53,475 bases of DNA from Cryomorphaceae bacterium. Lineage in GTDB: Bacteria; Bacteroidota; Bacteroidia; Flavobacteriales_D; Crocinitomicaceae. Of this stretch, positions 16,216-24,537 are shown one piece after another (the stretch's first letter is position 1; every line of letters starts with the position of its first letter). The DNA lies in NCBI GenBank assembly GCA_027483605.1, contig JAIXUE010000019.1:1-53475 (forward strand). The letters are read 5' to 3'. Both the position numbers and the translations under genes were made by a program. The notes under the pieces were generated by a model that was not told where the DNA came from, ran no database searches, and saw only the letters and a program-made list of their open reading frames with translations.

Positions 16216-17706
16216 ATGCCTATAGAGCTTACTTCGAATTACCTGAGTCTTGAAGAATTTGAGCATTTACTCAACGCCAACGATTCACTCGTTTTATCAG
16301 CCGAATTACAGGAGCGTATCAAGACTTGTCGCGACTACCTCGATCAAAAAGTAGCCAATAGTACGCAGCTCATTTACGGCATCAATACGGGTTTTGGTTC
16401 GTTGTGCGATACAGCCATTAGCACCGCAGACCTCGAGGCTTTGCAACGCAATCTTGTTTGCTCGCACGCCTGTGGGATGGGAGAGGAAGTTCCTTTGGTC
16501 ATTGTGCGCAGAATGTTGCTCTTGAAAGTACTTGGCTTATCTAAAGGCGCCTCTGGTGTTCAATTGGCAACAGTAGAACGCTTACTTTTCTTTTTTAACA
16601 ACCATATTTACCCCGTCGTTTATCAGCAAGGCAGCTTAGGCGCTTCTGGTGACCTCGCTCCGTTGGCTCACCTCTCACTTCCTCTAATAGGTGAAGGTGA
16701 AGTTTATTTTGAAAATCAAAAGATTAGCACTAATGAATTAAATAAAAAGTTTAATTTAAAACCCATTGTTCTTCAATCAAAGGAAGGTCTCGCTTTGCTC
16801 AATGGCACGCAGTTTATGTCGGCTTATGCTACTTATGCCGTGGCTCAAGCATATCAATTATTTGAAGGATTCAATCAGGTGGCAGCACTTTCCATGGAGG
16901 CCTATGATGCCCGCAAAGAACCTTTTGCCGCCAACGTCAATGAAATCAGAAATCAGGTAGGGCAAATTCGCGTTGCAGCTTGGTTTAGAAAGCACCTTGA
17001 AGGCAGCCAGATCATGGAGCAGGCTAAGGCGCATGTCCAAGATCCGTATTCGTTTCGCTGCATTCCACAAGTTCATGGCGCGAGTCTAGACACCATAGAC
17101 CACGCGGCCCAAGTGGTCACTAGAGAAATCAATGCCGTTACAGACAACCCAACGGTTTTCCCAGAAGACGATCAAGTGGTGTCTGCCGGTAATTTCCATG
17201 GCCAGCCATTGGCGCTTATTCTCGATTTCTTAGCCATTGCCATGGCCGAAATGGGGAGCATCTCAGAACGTCGTACTTATAAACTGATTTCCGGCACACG
17301 CGGCCTCCCTGCATTTTTGGTCAAAAACCCTGGGCTCAATTCAGGTCTCATGATCACACAATACACTTGCGCCTCCATCGTAAGTCAAAACAAGCAGCTT
17401 TGCACACCTGCATCTGTAGACACCATAGACAGCAGCAACGGCCAAGAAGACCACGTCAGCATGGGTGCGAATGCAGCCACCAAACTCTTTCGCGTTTTAG
17501 ACAACTGTCAAAAAATACTCGCCATTGAACTCATTCATGCTGCGCAAGGTCTCGAATTCAGAAGGCCACTTCAGGCCGCCGTCTGGACAGAAGCATTGCA
17601 CGCGCAATTCAGGGCAGTGGTACCAAGTCTCGAGACAGACCGCATCATGGCTACCGATATGCAAGCCGCCCAACAATTTTTAAAACAATACCTCGCTCAT
17701 GAGTGA
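16216..17706 (+). CDS. hutH: Histidine ammonia-lyase family enzyme
   Basis: The protein has 496 residues. The Ala143-Ser144-Gly145 triad in GSLGASGDLAPLAH forms the MIO prosthetic group, and YGINTGFGSL at about 54-63 holds the catalytic Tyr. The substrate-selectivity pair in NLVCSH is Ser83-His84, the histidine-type pair, whereas tyrosine lyases have His-Leu. It would deaminate L-histidine to urocanate. No hutU, hutI or hutG genes are in the window, so it stands apart from a catabolic operon. Its 3' end overlaps the next gene by 8 bp. Confidence 0.88.
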   Translation: MPIELTSNYLSLEEFEHLLNANDSLVLSAELQERIKTCRDYLDQKVANSTQLIYGINTGFGSLCDTAISTADLEALQRNLVCSHACGMGEEVPLVIVRRMLLLKVLGLSKGASGVQLATVERLLFFFNNHIYPVVYQQGSLGASGDLAPLAHLSLPLIGEGEVYFENQKISTNELNKKFNLKPIVLQSKEGLALLNGTQFMSAYATYAVAQAYQLFEGFNQVAALSMEAYDARKEPFAANVNEIRNQVGQIRVAAWFRKHLEGSQIMEQAKAHVQDPYSFRCIPQVHGASLDTIDHAAQVVTREINAVTDNPTVFPEDDQVVSAGNFHGQPLALILDFLAIAMAEMGSISERRTYKLISGTRGLPAFLVKNPGLNSGLMITQYTCASIVSQNKQLCTPASVDTIDSSNGQEDHVSMGANAATKLFRVLDNCQKILAIELIHAAQGLEFRRPLQAAVWTEALHAQFRAVVPSLETDRIMATDMQAAQQFLKQYLAHE

Positions 17707-18223
17707 TTTTGAAATGCAAGAAAACGAAGTCGAATTCAAAAAGAAAAGACCCGTTTTTTTATTGGTTTTAGTGATTTTATCTGGGGTCAATCTGGTTTTT
17801 AGTCTTTTTGGCGCTATGGGTGGTATGTTGGATGCAAAACCCGATAAAGCCATGTACAAGAGTGCCAAACTTGAATTTGCCAACATGCGCGAACAACTCG
17901 AGCAAGCCAACGCCGACGATTTCATTTACATCGTCGAACAAATGGAGGGCATCACCAACAATATGTTCAAGCATTTCCAAGCCTACAATACTTATCAATT
18001 TCTTGTCTTATTGCTCGGCTTGTTTGGCGTTGTGCTCATGTACAAAGGCAGAAAGCTCGGTTTCCATTTCTATATCCTGTATTCCATTGGCTTGGTGGTC
18101 ATTCCCTATGTGTTCAATCCGATTTCAGGTATTCCTGCCATATTGACCATCGTGGGTGTGATTTACGGCGGTATATGGGTGCTGCTTTATAGCCGCAACC
18201 TACATTGGATGCAAGAAGGTTAA
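17699..18223 (+). CDS. Small integral membrane protein of unknown function
   Basis: The protein has 174 residues. Four hydrophobic segments are visible: about 21-41 (VFLLVLVILSGVNLVFSLFG), 98-115, 124-140 and 146-162. A hydrophilic loop at about 45-95 is charged and lies between the first and second segments. It looks like the small DUF4064/DoxX-sized membrane proteins, but I cannot assign a family. It overlaps the hutH 3' end by 8 bp, so it is probably co-translated. It converges on the GlcD-like gene with 14 bp between. Confidence 0.75.
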   Translation: MSDFEMQENEVEFKKKRPVFLLVLVILSGVNLVFSLFGAMGGMLDAKPDKAMYKSAKLEFANMREQLEQANADDFIYIVEQMEGITNNMFKHFQAYNTYQFLVLLLGLFGVVLMYKGRKLGFHFYILYSIGLVVIPYVFNPISGIPAILTIVGVIYGGIWVLLYSRNLHWMQEG

Positions 18224-18237
18224 ATTCGGTATGTCGT

Positions 18238-19632
18238 CTAGAATATCTTACCGGGGTTCAGGATTCCATTTGGGTCAAATACTTTTTTAATGCCCCGCAT
18301 GAGTTCCAGACCATTGTGTCCAAAAGCCAAATCCATGTAGGGTTTCTGAACCAAACCAATACCGTGTTCACCTGAAATGGTGCCGCCCATGGCAACCACC
18401 TCCGTAAAAAGTTCGCGAATGGCTATAGTGAGTTCTTCGTTCCAAAAGGTGTCGCTGAGCTTACCCTTGATGATGTTAACGTGCAGGTTTCCATCGCCCG
18501 CATGCCCATAGCAAACCGATTCGAAGCCATATTTTTGGCCAATGCGCTTCACAGTTGCCAGTAATTGTGGCAGCTGATACCGCGGAACTACCGTATCTTC
18601 TTCTTTGTAAACAGACTGAACCTTAACGGCTTCGCCGACTTTTCTGCGCAAACTCCAAAGCGTATTTTTTTGGGCTTCGGATTCGGCGAAAAGAATTTCA
18701 TCGGTCGGATATCCCTCGAGCACTGCCAAAATACCTTCGCAATCTTTCATGAGTTGCTCAGGGTCAAAGCCGTCGACTTCAATGAGCAGATGAGCGGCGT
18801 GATTCTCCTTGACTTCAATGCTGTAATCTTCCGAAAAGGCTTGCGACCATTTGAGGGCGTTGTGCTCCATGAACTCAAGTCCACTGGGTGTAAAGCCTGC
18901 ATTGAAAATGGCTGCAACAGCCTCGCATGCTTGCACGGCATCATAGAAAGGCACCAACATGAGCAAGGTATGCGTTGGGTGTGGAATCAATTTGAGCACA
19001 ATTTTGGTAACGAACGCCAGTGTGCCTTCTGAGCCTACCACCAATTGGGTCAGGTTGTAGCCGGTTGCATTTTTGAGTACATTGGCGCCCGTCCACATGA
19101 TGGTTCCGTCTGCCAAAACGACTTCTAGGTTGAGCACCCAGTCTTTGGTGACCCCATATTTGACGGCCTTTGGGCCACCAGAATTTTCTGCTATATTCCC
19201 ACCGATAAAGCATGAACCTTTGCTTGCTGGGTCGGGCGGATAAAACAAACCCTTTTCCTTGACTGCATTCTGAAGGGCTTCGGTGATGACACCAGGCTCT
19301 GTAATGACCTGCGCATTTTTTTCATCAATAGCGATGATGCGGTTGAGTTTTTCTGAACTGAGCAAGACGCCGCCATGAATGGGTAGGCAGCCGCCGCTCA
19401 AGCCAGTTCTCGCACCTGCAGGCGTCACGGGGATGTTGTGTTGGTTACAATAAGCTAAAATTTGAGAAACTTCCTCTGCATTTTGGGGCAGTAACACAAC
19501 ACAGGGGGTGAAATGGAGGTCTTCGGTGTGGTCGTGGTTGTAGGCTTCACGCGTGTTGAGGTCTGATTTACAGCGATCTGCAAGTAAGGACTCAAAAAAG
19601 TCGAGGTCTTTTTGGTTGATGGTCTGAAACAT
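18238..19632 (-). CDS. FAD-linked oxidase, GlcD/D-lactate dehydrogenase type
   Basis: The protein has 464 residues from the ATG giving MFQTINQKDL; the frame is open further upstream but that would overlap the methyltransferase by 90 bp. The PCMH-type FAD domain has VTPAGARTGLSGGCLP and GGNIAENSGGPKAVKYGVT. The C-terminal oxidase domain carries HAGDGNLHVNI and GTISGEHGIG. It oxidises a 2-hydroxy acid (glycolate or D-lactate) to the 2-oxo acid; no GlcE or GlcF partner is next to it. The start codon shares one base with the stop of the methyltransferase (TAATG). Confidence 0.88.
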   Translation of the reverse strand: MFQTINQKDLDFFESLLADRCKSDLNTREAYNHDHTEDLHFTPCVVLLPQNAEEVSQILAYCNQHNIPVTPAGARTGLSGGCLPIHGGVLLSSEKLNRIIAIDEKNAQVITEPGVITEALQNAVKEKGLFYPPDPASKGSCFIGGNIAENSGGPKAVKYGVTKDWVLNLEVVLADGTIMWTGANVLKNATGYNLTQLVVGSEGTLAFVTKIVLKLIPHPTHTLLMLVPFYDAVQACEAVAAIFNAGFTPSGLEFMEHNALKWSQAFSEDYSIEVKENHAAHLLIEVDGFDPEQLMKDCEGILAVLEGYPTDEILFAESEAQKNTLWSLRRKVGEAVKVQSVYKEEDTVVPRYQLPQLLATVKRIGQKYGFESVCYGHAGDGNLHVNIIKGKLSDTFWNEELTIAIRELFTEVVAMGGTISGEHGIGLVQKPYMDLAFGHNGLELMRGIKKVFDPNGILNPGKIF

Positions 19633-20486
19633 TAGGCTGTGATTTTTTTGGCGCCCACAAAAAAGATATCGCGCGTATTGATAGGAATAGCAGCGGCCTT
19701 CGGAATTTGACGATACATCCATTGGTGAAAACGACTCGGTTTTTTGTTGAGGATAAACAACGCAAAATAGATGAGGCCAAGAGACCTGTAAACAGGAGGG
19801 TACTGATAGAAAACAGGTTCAAAACCATGTTTGTTTAAAAGCGCCGTCATGGATTTTTTAGTAAAATAATGGAGGTGTGTTGGCGGATGGATCATCCGCC
19901 ATTTTTTGCCTTGAAGGCGAGGCAAAAGCGCGCCAAAGTCTCCGGTAGTAAGGTAAAGCAGCGCACCGGGTTTGCATTCCTTTTGTGCCTTGGCTAAAAA
20001 AGCGCCTGGGTCCGACAAATGCTCAATGACATCCCACATAAAAACGGCATCGTAGGTCTGCGCATTAGAAACTTCTAAATAGTTCTCAGCAGAAAAGTGT
20101 GGTCCGTAATGTTGATTTGCGTACTGGATGGCATCTTGAGAAATATCATAGCCTTCGTAGTGGGTATTGGGGTAACATTTCTTCAAGGTTTCAAAGAAAA
20201 ACCCATAAGCACAACCAATTTCAAGCGCATTTTGGAGTGCATGATGTTGTTTTTTAATTTGCTTTACACGTTTTGCAAAATTGAGTTGCAAGATTTCTTT
20301 GTCGGCAAGGTAGTCTGCGTATTCTTCGCCTTTGAAATAGTTTTCGGCGTATAGATCTTGTAAATAAGCGTGGTCTAGTTGGAGGTTGGCCCAGCCGTGA
20401 CCACAGTTTTGACACTTGAGTAGCGTATCGTCAAAAATGCGCTTGGTCTCTTTTGAATTACATATCGGACATTCCGTATTTTCCAT
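19632..20486 (-). CDS. Class I SAM-dependent methyltransferase with zinc ribbon
   Basis: The protein has 284 residues. The N terminus has two CxxC pairs (CPICNS at 6-11 and CQNCGH at about 24-29) that form a zinc ribbon. The SAM-binding motif is LEIGCAYGFFFETL at about 90-103, followed by YDISQDAIQYA and the post-motif DVIEHL, typical of Methyltransf_23. Similar proteins modify sugars or lipids in envelope polysaccharide pathways, but no glycosyltransferase is adjacent, so the substrate is unknown. Coupled to the downstream oxidase gene by TAATG. Confidence 0.82.
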   Translation of the reverse strand: MENTECPICNSKETKRIFDDTLLKCQNCGHGWANLQLDHAYLQDLYAENYFKGEEYADYLADKEILQLNFAKRVKQIKKQHHALQNALEIGCAYGFFFETLKKCYPNTHYEGYDISQDAIQYANQHYGPHFSAENYLEVSNAQTYDAVFMWDVIEHLSDPGAFLAKAQKECKPGALLYLTTGDFGALLPRLQGKKWRMIHPPTHLHYFTKKSMTALLNKHGFEPVFYQYPPVYRSLGLIYFALFILNKKPSRFHQWMYRQIPKAAAIPINTRDIFFVGAKKITA

Positions 20487-20517
20487 GACAGCGAACTTAA
20501 CTAAAAATGCTGAATTC

Positions 20518-20547
20518 TTGTCTCAGGCACATTTTATTTTATCTTTG
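20518..20547 (+). promoter_or_regulatory. Promoter of the thiolase operon
   Basis: TTG (20518-20520), a 19-bp spacer and TATCTTTG (20540-20547) form a full match to the Bacteroidota promoter. The thiolase ATG is 17 bp downstream. One of the best promoter candidates in the window. Confidence 0.75.
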
Positions 20548-20564
20548 AATAGAAAATCGAAATA

Positions 20565-21779
20565 ATGTCTCAAGAAGTATATTTAATTGACGGAATCCGC
20601 AGTGCCATTGGTAATTTTGGTGGCAGTTTAGCTACCCTTCGCGCAGATGACCTCGCGGCCCAAGTGCTCGCAGGTCTACTCGAGCGCCATCCAAACCTAG
20701 ATCCAAAAAGCATAGAAGATGTTTTGTTGGGCTGCGCTAATCAGGCCGGCGAAGACAACCGCAACATTGCCCGAATGGCTTCGTTGTTAGCAGGTTATCC
20801 AATTGAGGTGCCTGGCGAAACAGTCAATAGACTCTGCGCATCGGGTTTAGCTGCAGCTGTCAACGCGACGCGCGCCTTGCGCAACGGCGAAGGAAATGTA
20901 TATGTTGCCGGCGGTGTCGAGCACATGACGCGCGGCCCCTGGGTGATCTCCAAAACTTCTAGTGCGTTTGGCCGCGACGCCCAAATGTACGACTCGAGCT
21001 TTGGCTGGCGCTTTATCAACCCGCAAATGGAGGCACTTTACGGCGTAGACAGCATGGGCATGACCGCCGAGAATTTAGCTGAACACTACCAAATCTCAAG
21101 AGCCGACCAAGATGCTTTTGCGTGCTGGAGTCAAGAAAAAACCGCTGCTGCTCAGGCCGCTGGTTTTTACACCGATGAAATTTTACCAATTGAAATTCCG
21201 CAAAAAAGAGGAGCGGCCATCGTTTTTGACAAAGATGAATTCTCCCGAGCCAACACCACAGCAGAAACCCTTGCTAATTTGCGTCCGGCTTTCAAAAAAG
21301 ACGGCAGTGTAACGGCAGGCAATGCTTCTGGTCTAAATGATGGCGCTGCTGCTTTGCTTTTGGCCAATGAAGATGGAGTCCGCGCACACCGTTTACAGCC
21401 CATGGCCAAAATTTTGTCGGCAGCTGTGGCAGGCGTGGAGCCCCGCATCATGGGCATTGGCCCCGTGCCGGCAAGCCAAAAGGCACTTGATCGCGCAGGT
21501 CTCACTTTAGATCAAATTGACCTGATCGAAATCAATGAAGCATTTGCTGCGCAAGTATTGGCTTGCACGCGCGCGCTTGGCCTAGCCGACCGCGATGCGC
21601 GCATCAATCCAAATGGCGGTGCAATTTCTTTAGGGCATCCACTTGGTATGTCGGGAGCGCGCTTGCTTTTAACCGCCGCCAGACAACTACAGCGCAGCAA
21701 TAAACGTTATGCTTTAGTAACCATGTGTATCGGCGTAGGTCAAGGATACGCGGCGGTCATCGAAAACGTAGCCAAATGA
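20565..21779 (+). CDS. Acetyl-CoA acyltransferase (thiolase), 3-oxoadipyl-CoA-thiolase-like
   Basis: The protein has 404 residues. The acyl-binding Cys is in NRLCASGLAAAV (about residue 90), the His in NGGAISLGHPLGMSGARL and the second Cys in VTMCIGVGQG. The segment RDAQMYDSSFGWRFINPQM with LYGVDSMGMTAENLA resembles the PcaF/PaaJ thiolases of phenylacetate and beta-ketoadipate breakdown. Those pathways' other genes are absent here, so a general beta-oxidation or biosynthetic thiolase remains possible. The stop overlaps the start of a lipoprotein gene (ATGA). Confidence 0.88.
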   Translation: MSQEVYLIDGIRSAIGNFGGSLATLRADDLAAQVLAGLLERHPNLDPKSIEDVLLGCANQAGEDNRNIARMASLLAGYPIEVPGETVNRLCASGLAAAVNATRALRNGEGNVYVAGGVEHMTRGPWVISKTSSAFGRDAQMYDSSFGWRFINPQMEALYGVDSMGMTAENLAEHYQISRADQDAFACWSQEKTAAAQAAGFYTDEILPIEIPQKRGAAIVFDKDEFSRANTTAETLANLRPAFKKDGSVTAGNASGLNDGAAALLLANEDGVRAHRLQPMAKILSAAVAGVEPRIMGIGPVPASQKALDRAGLTLDQIDLIEINEAFAAQVLACTRALGLADRDARINPNGGAISLGHPLGMSGARLLLTAARQLQRSNKRYALVTMCIGVGQGYAAVIENVAK

Positions 21780-23368
21780 AAATGACATCCTTGCGCAGCT
21801 TTGGGATTTTACTGGTTGCCCTGACACTCTTTTCGTGCAAAAAAGAAGCAACACGTTGGCAAACAGATTGGCTACTTCCGGTTTTAAACGACACGCTCAC
21901 ACTCAACCAATACTACAACGATTCTACACTCAGTATCAATGGTTCCCAAATTGATGTCAATTTGAGCAGAACTATACTAGACCTCGGTCTTTCTGATCTC
22001 ATTCAAATTCCCGATACCACAATTGCACAGCAATACCAAGCAAACTTTACGGTCAATAACGTGTCTCCGGGCTTTATGTTTGTCAATAGCATCAAAACCC
22101 ATGAGCTCGATCTCGGCGATATCCAACTCAAAAAAGTGCGCGTATCCTCCGGGCAAATCCAACTCAAAGTATACAACCCCCTAAATACTGCTGTTTTGTA
22201 TCAAATTGAGTTACCAGGCGTGACCCAAAATGGACAGGTCTTCGTTCAAAATTATACGGTTCAACCCGGTACTGCTCAAAATCCTACAGTTGCTACAGAA
22301 TCCATCAACTTAAGTGGCTATGACATCGACCTTGGAGGGTTACAAGGCCTGGAATTCAATCAGCTGCAATCCAAACTCACCCTCAAAACAGATCCCAACG
22401 GGCAAACCGTCTCAATTTACAACAACCAAGTTTTTAAATTTGAGGCCACCTTTTCCAATTTGCGCTTTGACTACGCCAAAGGCTATTTCGGCGCTGCGAT
22501 CCTTGCCGGTCAAGAACAATTCACCTTGCCTTATCTCGATCAAATTACCAACGGTAGTATAACCTTACCCGAGCTCAGCCTAGACTTACAGATTGAAAAC
22601 GGATTTAAAATGGCCTTGCGTGCTCAAATTGAACAATTGAGTGCGACGAATACCCAAGGACAAGCGATATCCTTAAATGCGCCAAGCATCGGGCCAAGTA
22701 TGTATTTAGCCCCTGCGGTGGGCAACTGGAATACCCTTCAGCCCAGTACGCTCAACTTACATTTTGATCAAAACAACAGCAATATCAAAAGTTATCTTGA
22801 AAACCTCGGTGCTTTTCAGCAGATCAGCTACCAATTGCAACCAAATCCCTGGGGCAATACCGCTGCTGGCCACGATGAAGCTTTTGCAAATAGCCACTTG
22901 CGGCTCAAAGTATCGGCTCAAATGCCAATGGCACTCAGTGCCGATGGGCTTACGCTGCAAGATACCTTTGAGCTCAATTTGGCTCAAGATCTCAACAAAA
23001 CACATGTCACTGGAGCAACGGTCTTGCTCGATGCCACAAATGCATTTCCATTGGCTTGCGACCTCGTATTGTATTTTATGAAAGACGGGCAAATTTTACA
23101 TACGGTCATTGCCGATGCCCAATTGGCCTCCGCTGCACTTGGCCAGATAGATCCTACAGACGGTTTACTTAAAAAGAAAAGCAAGATCAAGATCGTTTTA
23201 CCTCCCGCATTGGTTGCAGACCTCCAAGACCTCAACGAAGTGGTGGTCGCTGCCACTTTTGCCACAACAGATCCCAATACTGGTTTAGCCGTTCAACAGC
23301 ATGTTCAAGCAAATGCTTTCTTGGCGCTGCAGTTGCAACTTCAACTTCAAACCCAAATCAGACCCTGA
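21776..23368 (+). CDS. Large lipoprotein of unknown function
   Basis: The protein has 530 residues from the ATG overlapping the thiolase stop. The lipobox LTLFSC gives a lipidated Cys at about residue 21, followed by KKEATRW. The mature protein is rich in Gln, Asn, Leu and Thr and in short alternating strands (LPELSLDLQIENGFKMALRA), suggesting an elongated beta-sandwich or beta-helix; it has no catalytic motif I recognise. The C terminus ends in a Gln/Leu run (LQLQLQLQ). It overlaps the next gene by one base, which makes the three genes to 25997 a tightly coupled cassette of envelope proteins. Confidence 0.8.
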   Translation: MKMTSLRSFGILLVALTLFSCKKEATRWQTDWLLPVLNDTLTLNQYYNDSTLSINGSQIDVNLSRTILDLGLSDLIQIPDTTIAQQYQANFTVNNVSPGFMFVNSIKTHELDLGDIQLKKVRVSSGQIQLKVYNPLNTAVLYQIELPGVTQNGQVFVQNYTVQPGTAQNPTVATESINLSGYDIDLGGLQGLEFNQLQSKLTLKTDPNGQTVSIYNNQVFKFEATFSNLRFDYAKGYFGAAILAGQEQFTLPYLDQITNGSITLPELSLDLQIENGFKMALRAQIEQLSATNTQGQAISLNAPSIGPSMYLAPAVGNWNTLQPSTLNLHFDQNNSNIKSYLENLGAFQQISYQLQPNPWGNTAAGHDEAFANSHLRLKVSAQMPMALSADGLTLQDTFELNLAQDLNKTHVTGATVLLDATNAFPLACDLVLYFMKDGQILHTVIADAQLASAALGQIDPTDGLLKKKSKIKIVLPPALVADLQDLNEVVVAATFATTDPNTGLAVQQHVQANAFLALQLQLQLQTQIRP

Positions 23369-24537
23369 TGCGCTATTTACTACTATTATTGGTGATCGGG
23401 CTGCAATCTTTCTATGCGCAGCAAACCTTATTGCTAGATTCCTATGGTTCTTACAATAGTACTGGTGTGCGCCGACAGGTGACCGATGCCTTTTTATACG
23501 GCGGACTCATCGATTCAAGTCAAATCAATCGTTCGCTGGCCCAACTGCAAAAGCGCAACTCATTTGGCTTGCAAATGGGCTTGAATGCACAGTGGCAAAG
23601 CCCGTGGTTGGTTTCTAAAGACACTAAAAAATGGGCTTCGGGCTACAGATGGACTTTCGGCGCAGGCATTCATCAGTATGCTGGTCTTCAGTTCTCCAAA
23701 GACTTATTTGGTTTGGTTTTTCAGGGCGGCCTTCCTTCCATAGGCGATACCCTTGACCTGAGCAATTTGCGCGCAGAGGCCACCATTTTTTCCAAAATTG
23801 GTTTTGGCTTTTATCAACCAAGTACACAATCGTCCTTTTTATTACATTTTGTTGCGGTGCAACAACAGCTTGGTGCGGTGCTCCAAGATGCTACCTGGTT
23901 TCAAGACCCAAGTACGGCACAGATCGATTTGGCCCTGGTTGGAAGGGCAAGCCTCGGCGGAATGCCAGCTAACGCCTATGGTGTAGCGCTTGATATCGAT
24001 TACCGTTTTGGGTCAAGTGATTCCTCAGAAAATGAACAACAATTCCAACTCCTTATTCAAAATTTAGGTGTCGCCAGAAGTGCGCAGACAAACACTTACA
24101 ACTTCAACGGTACGCTCGCCTACGCTGGGTTTTCCCTTGCTGCATGGCAACAAACCAATTTAGACCAACTTGCTAGTGGTTTCTTGGATTCTTTAGGTTA
24201 TCAAAATACCAAAGGACCAAACTGGATGCTTTTGCCTGCTCAGATCCAATTGGCCAAAATCTTAGATTGGGGAAGCCTTCAGCGGCTTGAAGCCTATTAC
24301 GGTGCGCAATTTATACTACGCCAAACCTATACGCCATTGATCTATGCTGGTGCACAATTAAAAGTCACTAAGGGCTGGCATACCGGTTTTGGAATGGCCT
24401 ATGGTGGTTTTGGTGGTTTGCGCATGCAAGCATATTCCGCTTTTCGATTCAAGCGCAGCGAATTGCTGCTGCGTTCAGATAACATCGCCTTACAAAATGG
24501 CGCCTCACTTTATCTTCAGTTCCGATGCGATTTCTAA
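23368..24537 (+). CDS. Probable outer-membrane beta-barrel protein (DUF5723-like)
   Basis: The protein has 389 residues with a signal peptide ending near SFYAQQ (residues 15-20). The mature part has many alternating hydrophobic strands (FGLVFQGGLPSIGD, FGFYQPSTQSSFLLHF) and ends in a terminal aromatic strand, LYLQFRCDF, as in outer-membrane barrels. It resembles the DUF5723/PorV-like proteins of Bacteroidota, but I hold that assignment loosely. The 3' end overlaps the following T9SS-exported protein gene by 13 bp, so one might be the anchor or channel for the other (inference). Confidence 0.7.
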   Translation: MRYLLLLLVIGLQSFYAQQTLLLDSYGSYNSTGVRRQVTDAFLYGGLIDSSQINRSLAQLQKRNSFGLQMGLNAQWQSPWLVSKDTKKWASGYRWTFGAGIHQYAGLQFSKDLFGLVFQGGLPSIGDTLDLSNLRAEATIFSKIGFGFYQPSTQSSFLLHFVAVQQQLGAVLQDATWFQDPSTAQIDLALVGRASLGGMPANAYGVALDIDYRFGSSDSSENEQQFQLLIQNLGVARSAQTNTYNFNGTLAYAGFSLAAWQQTNLDQLASGFLDSLGYQNTKGPNWMLLPAQIQLAKILDWGSLQRLEAYYGAQFILRQTYTPLIYAGAQLKVTKGWHTGFGMAYGGFGGLRMQAYSAFRFKRSELLLRSDNIALQNGASLYLQFRCDF

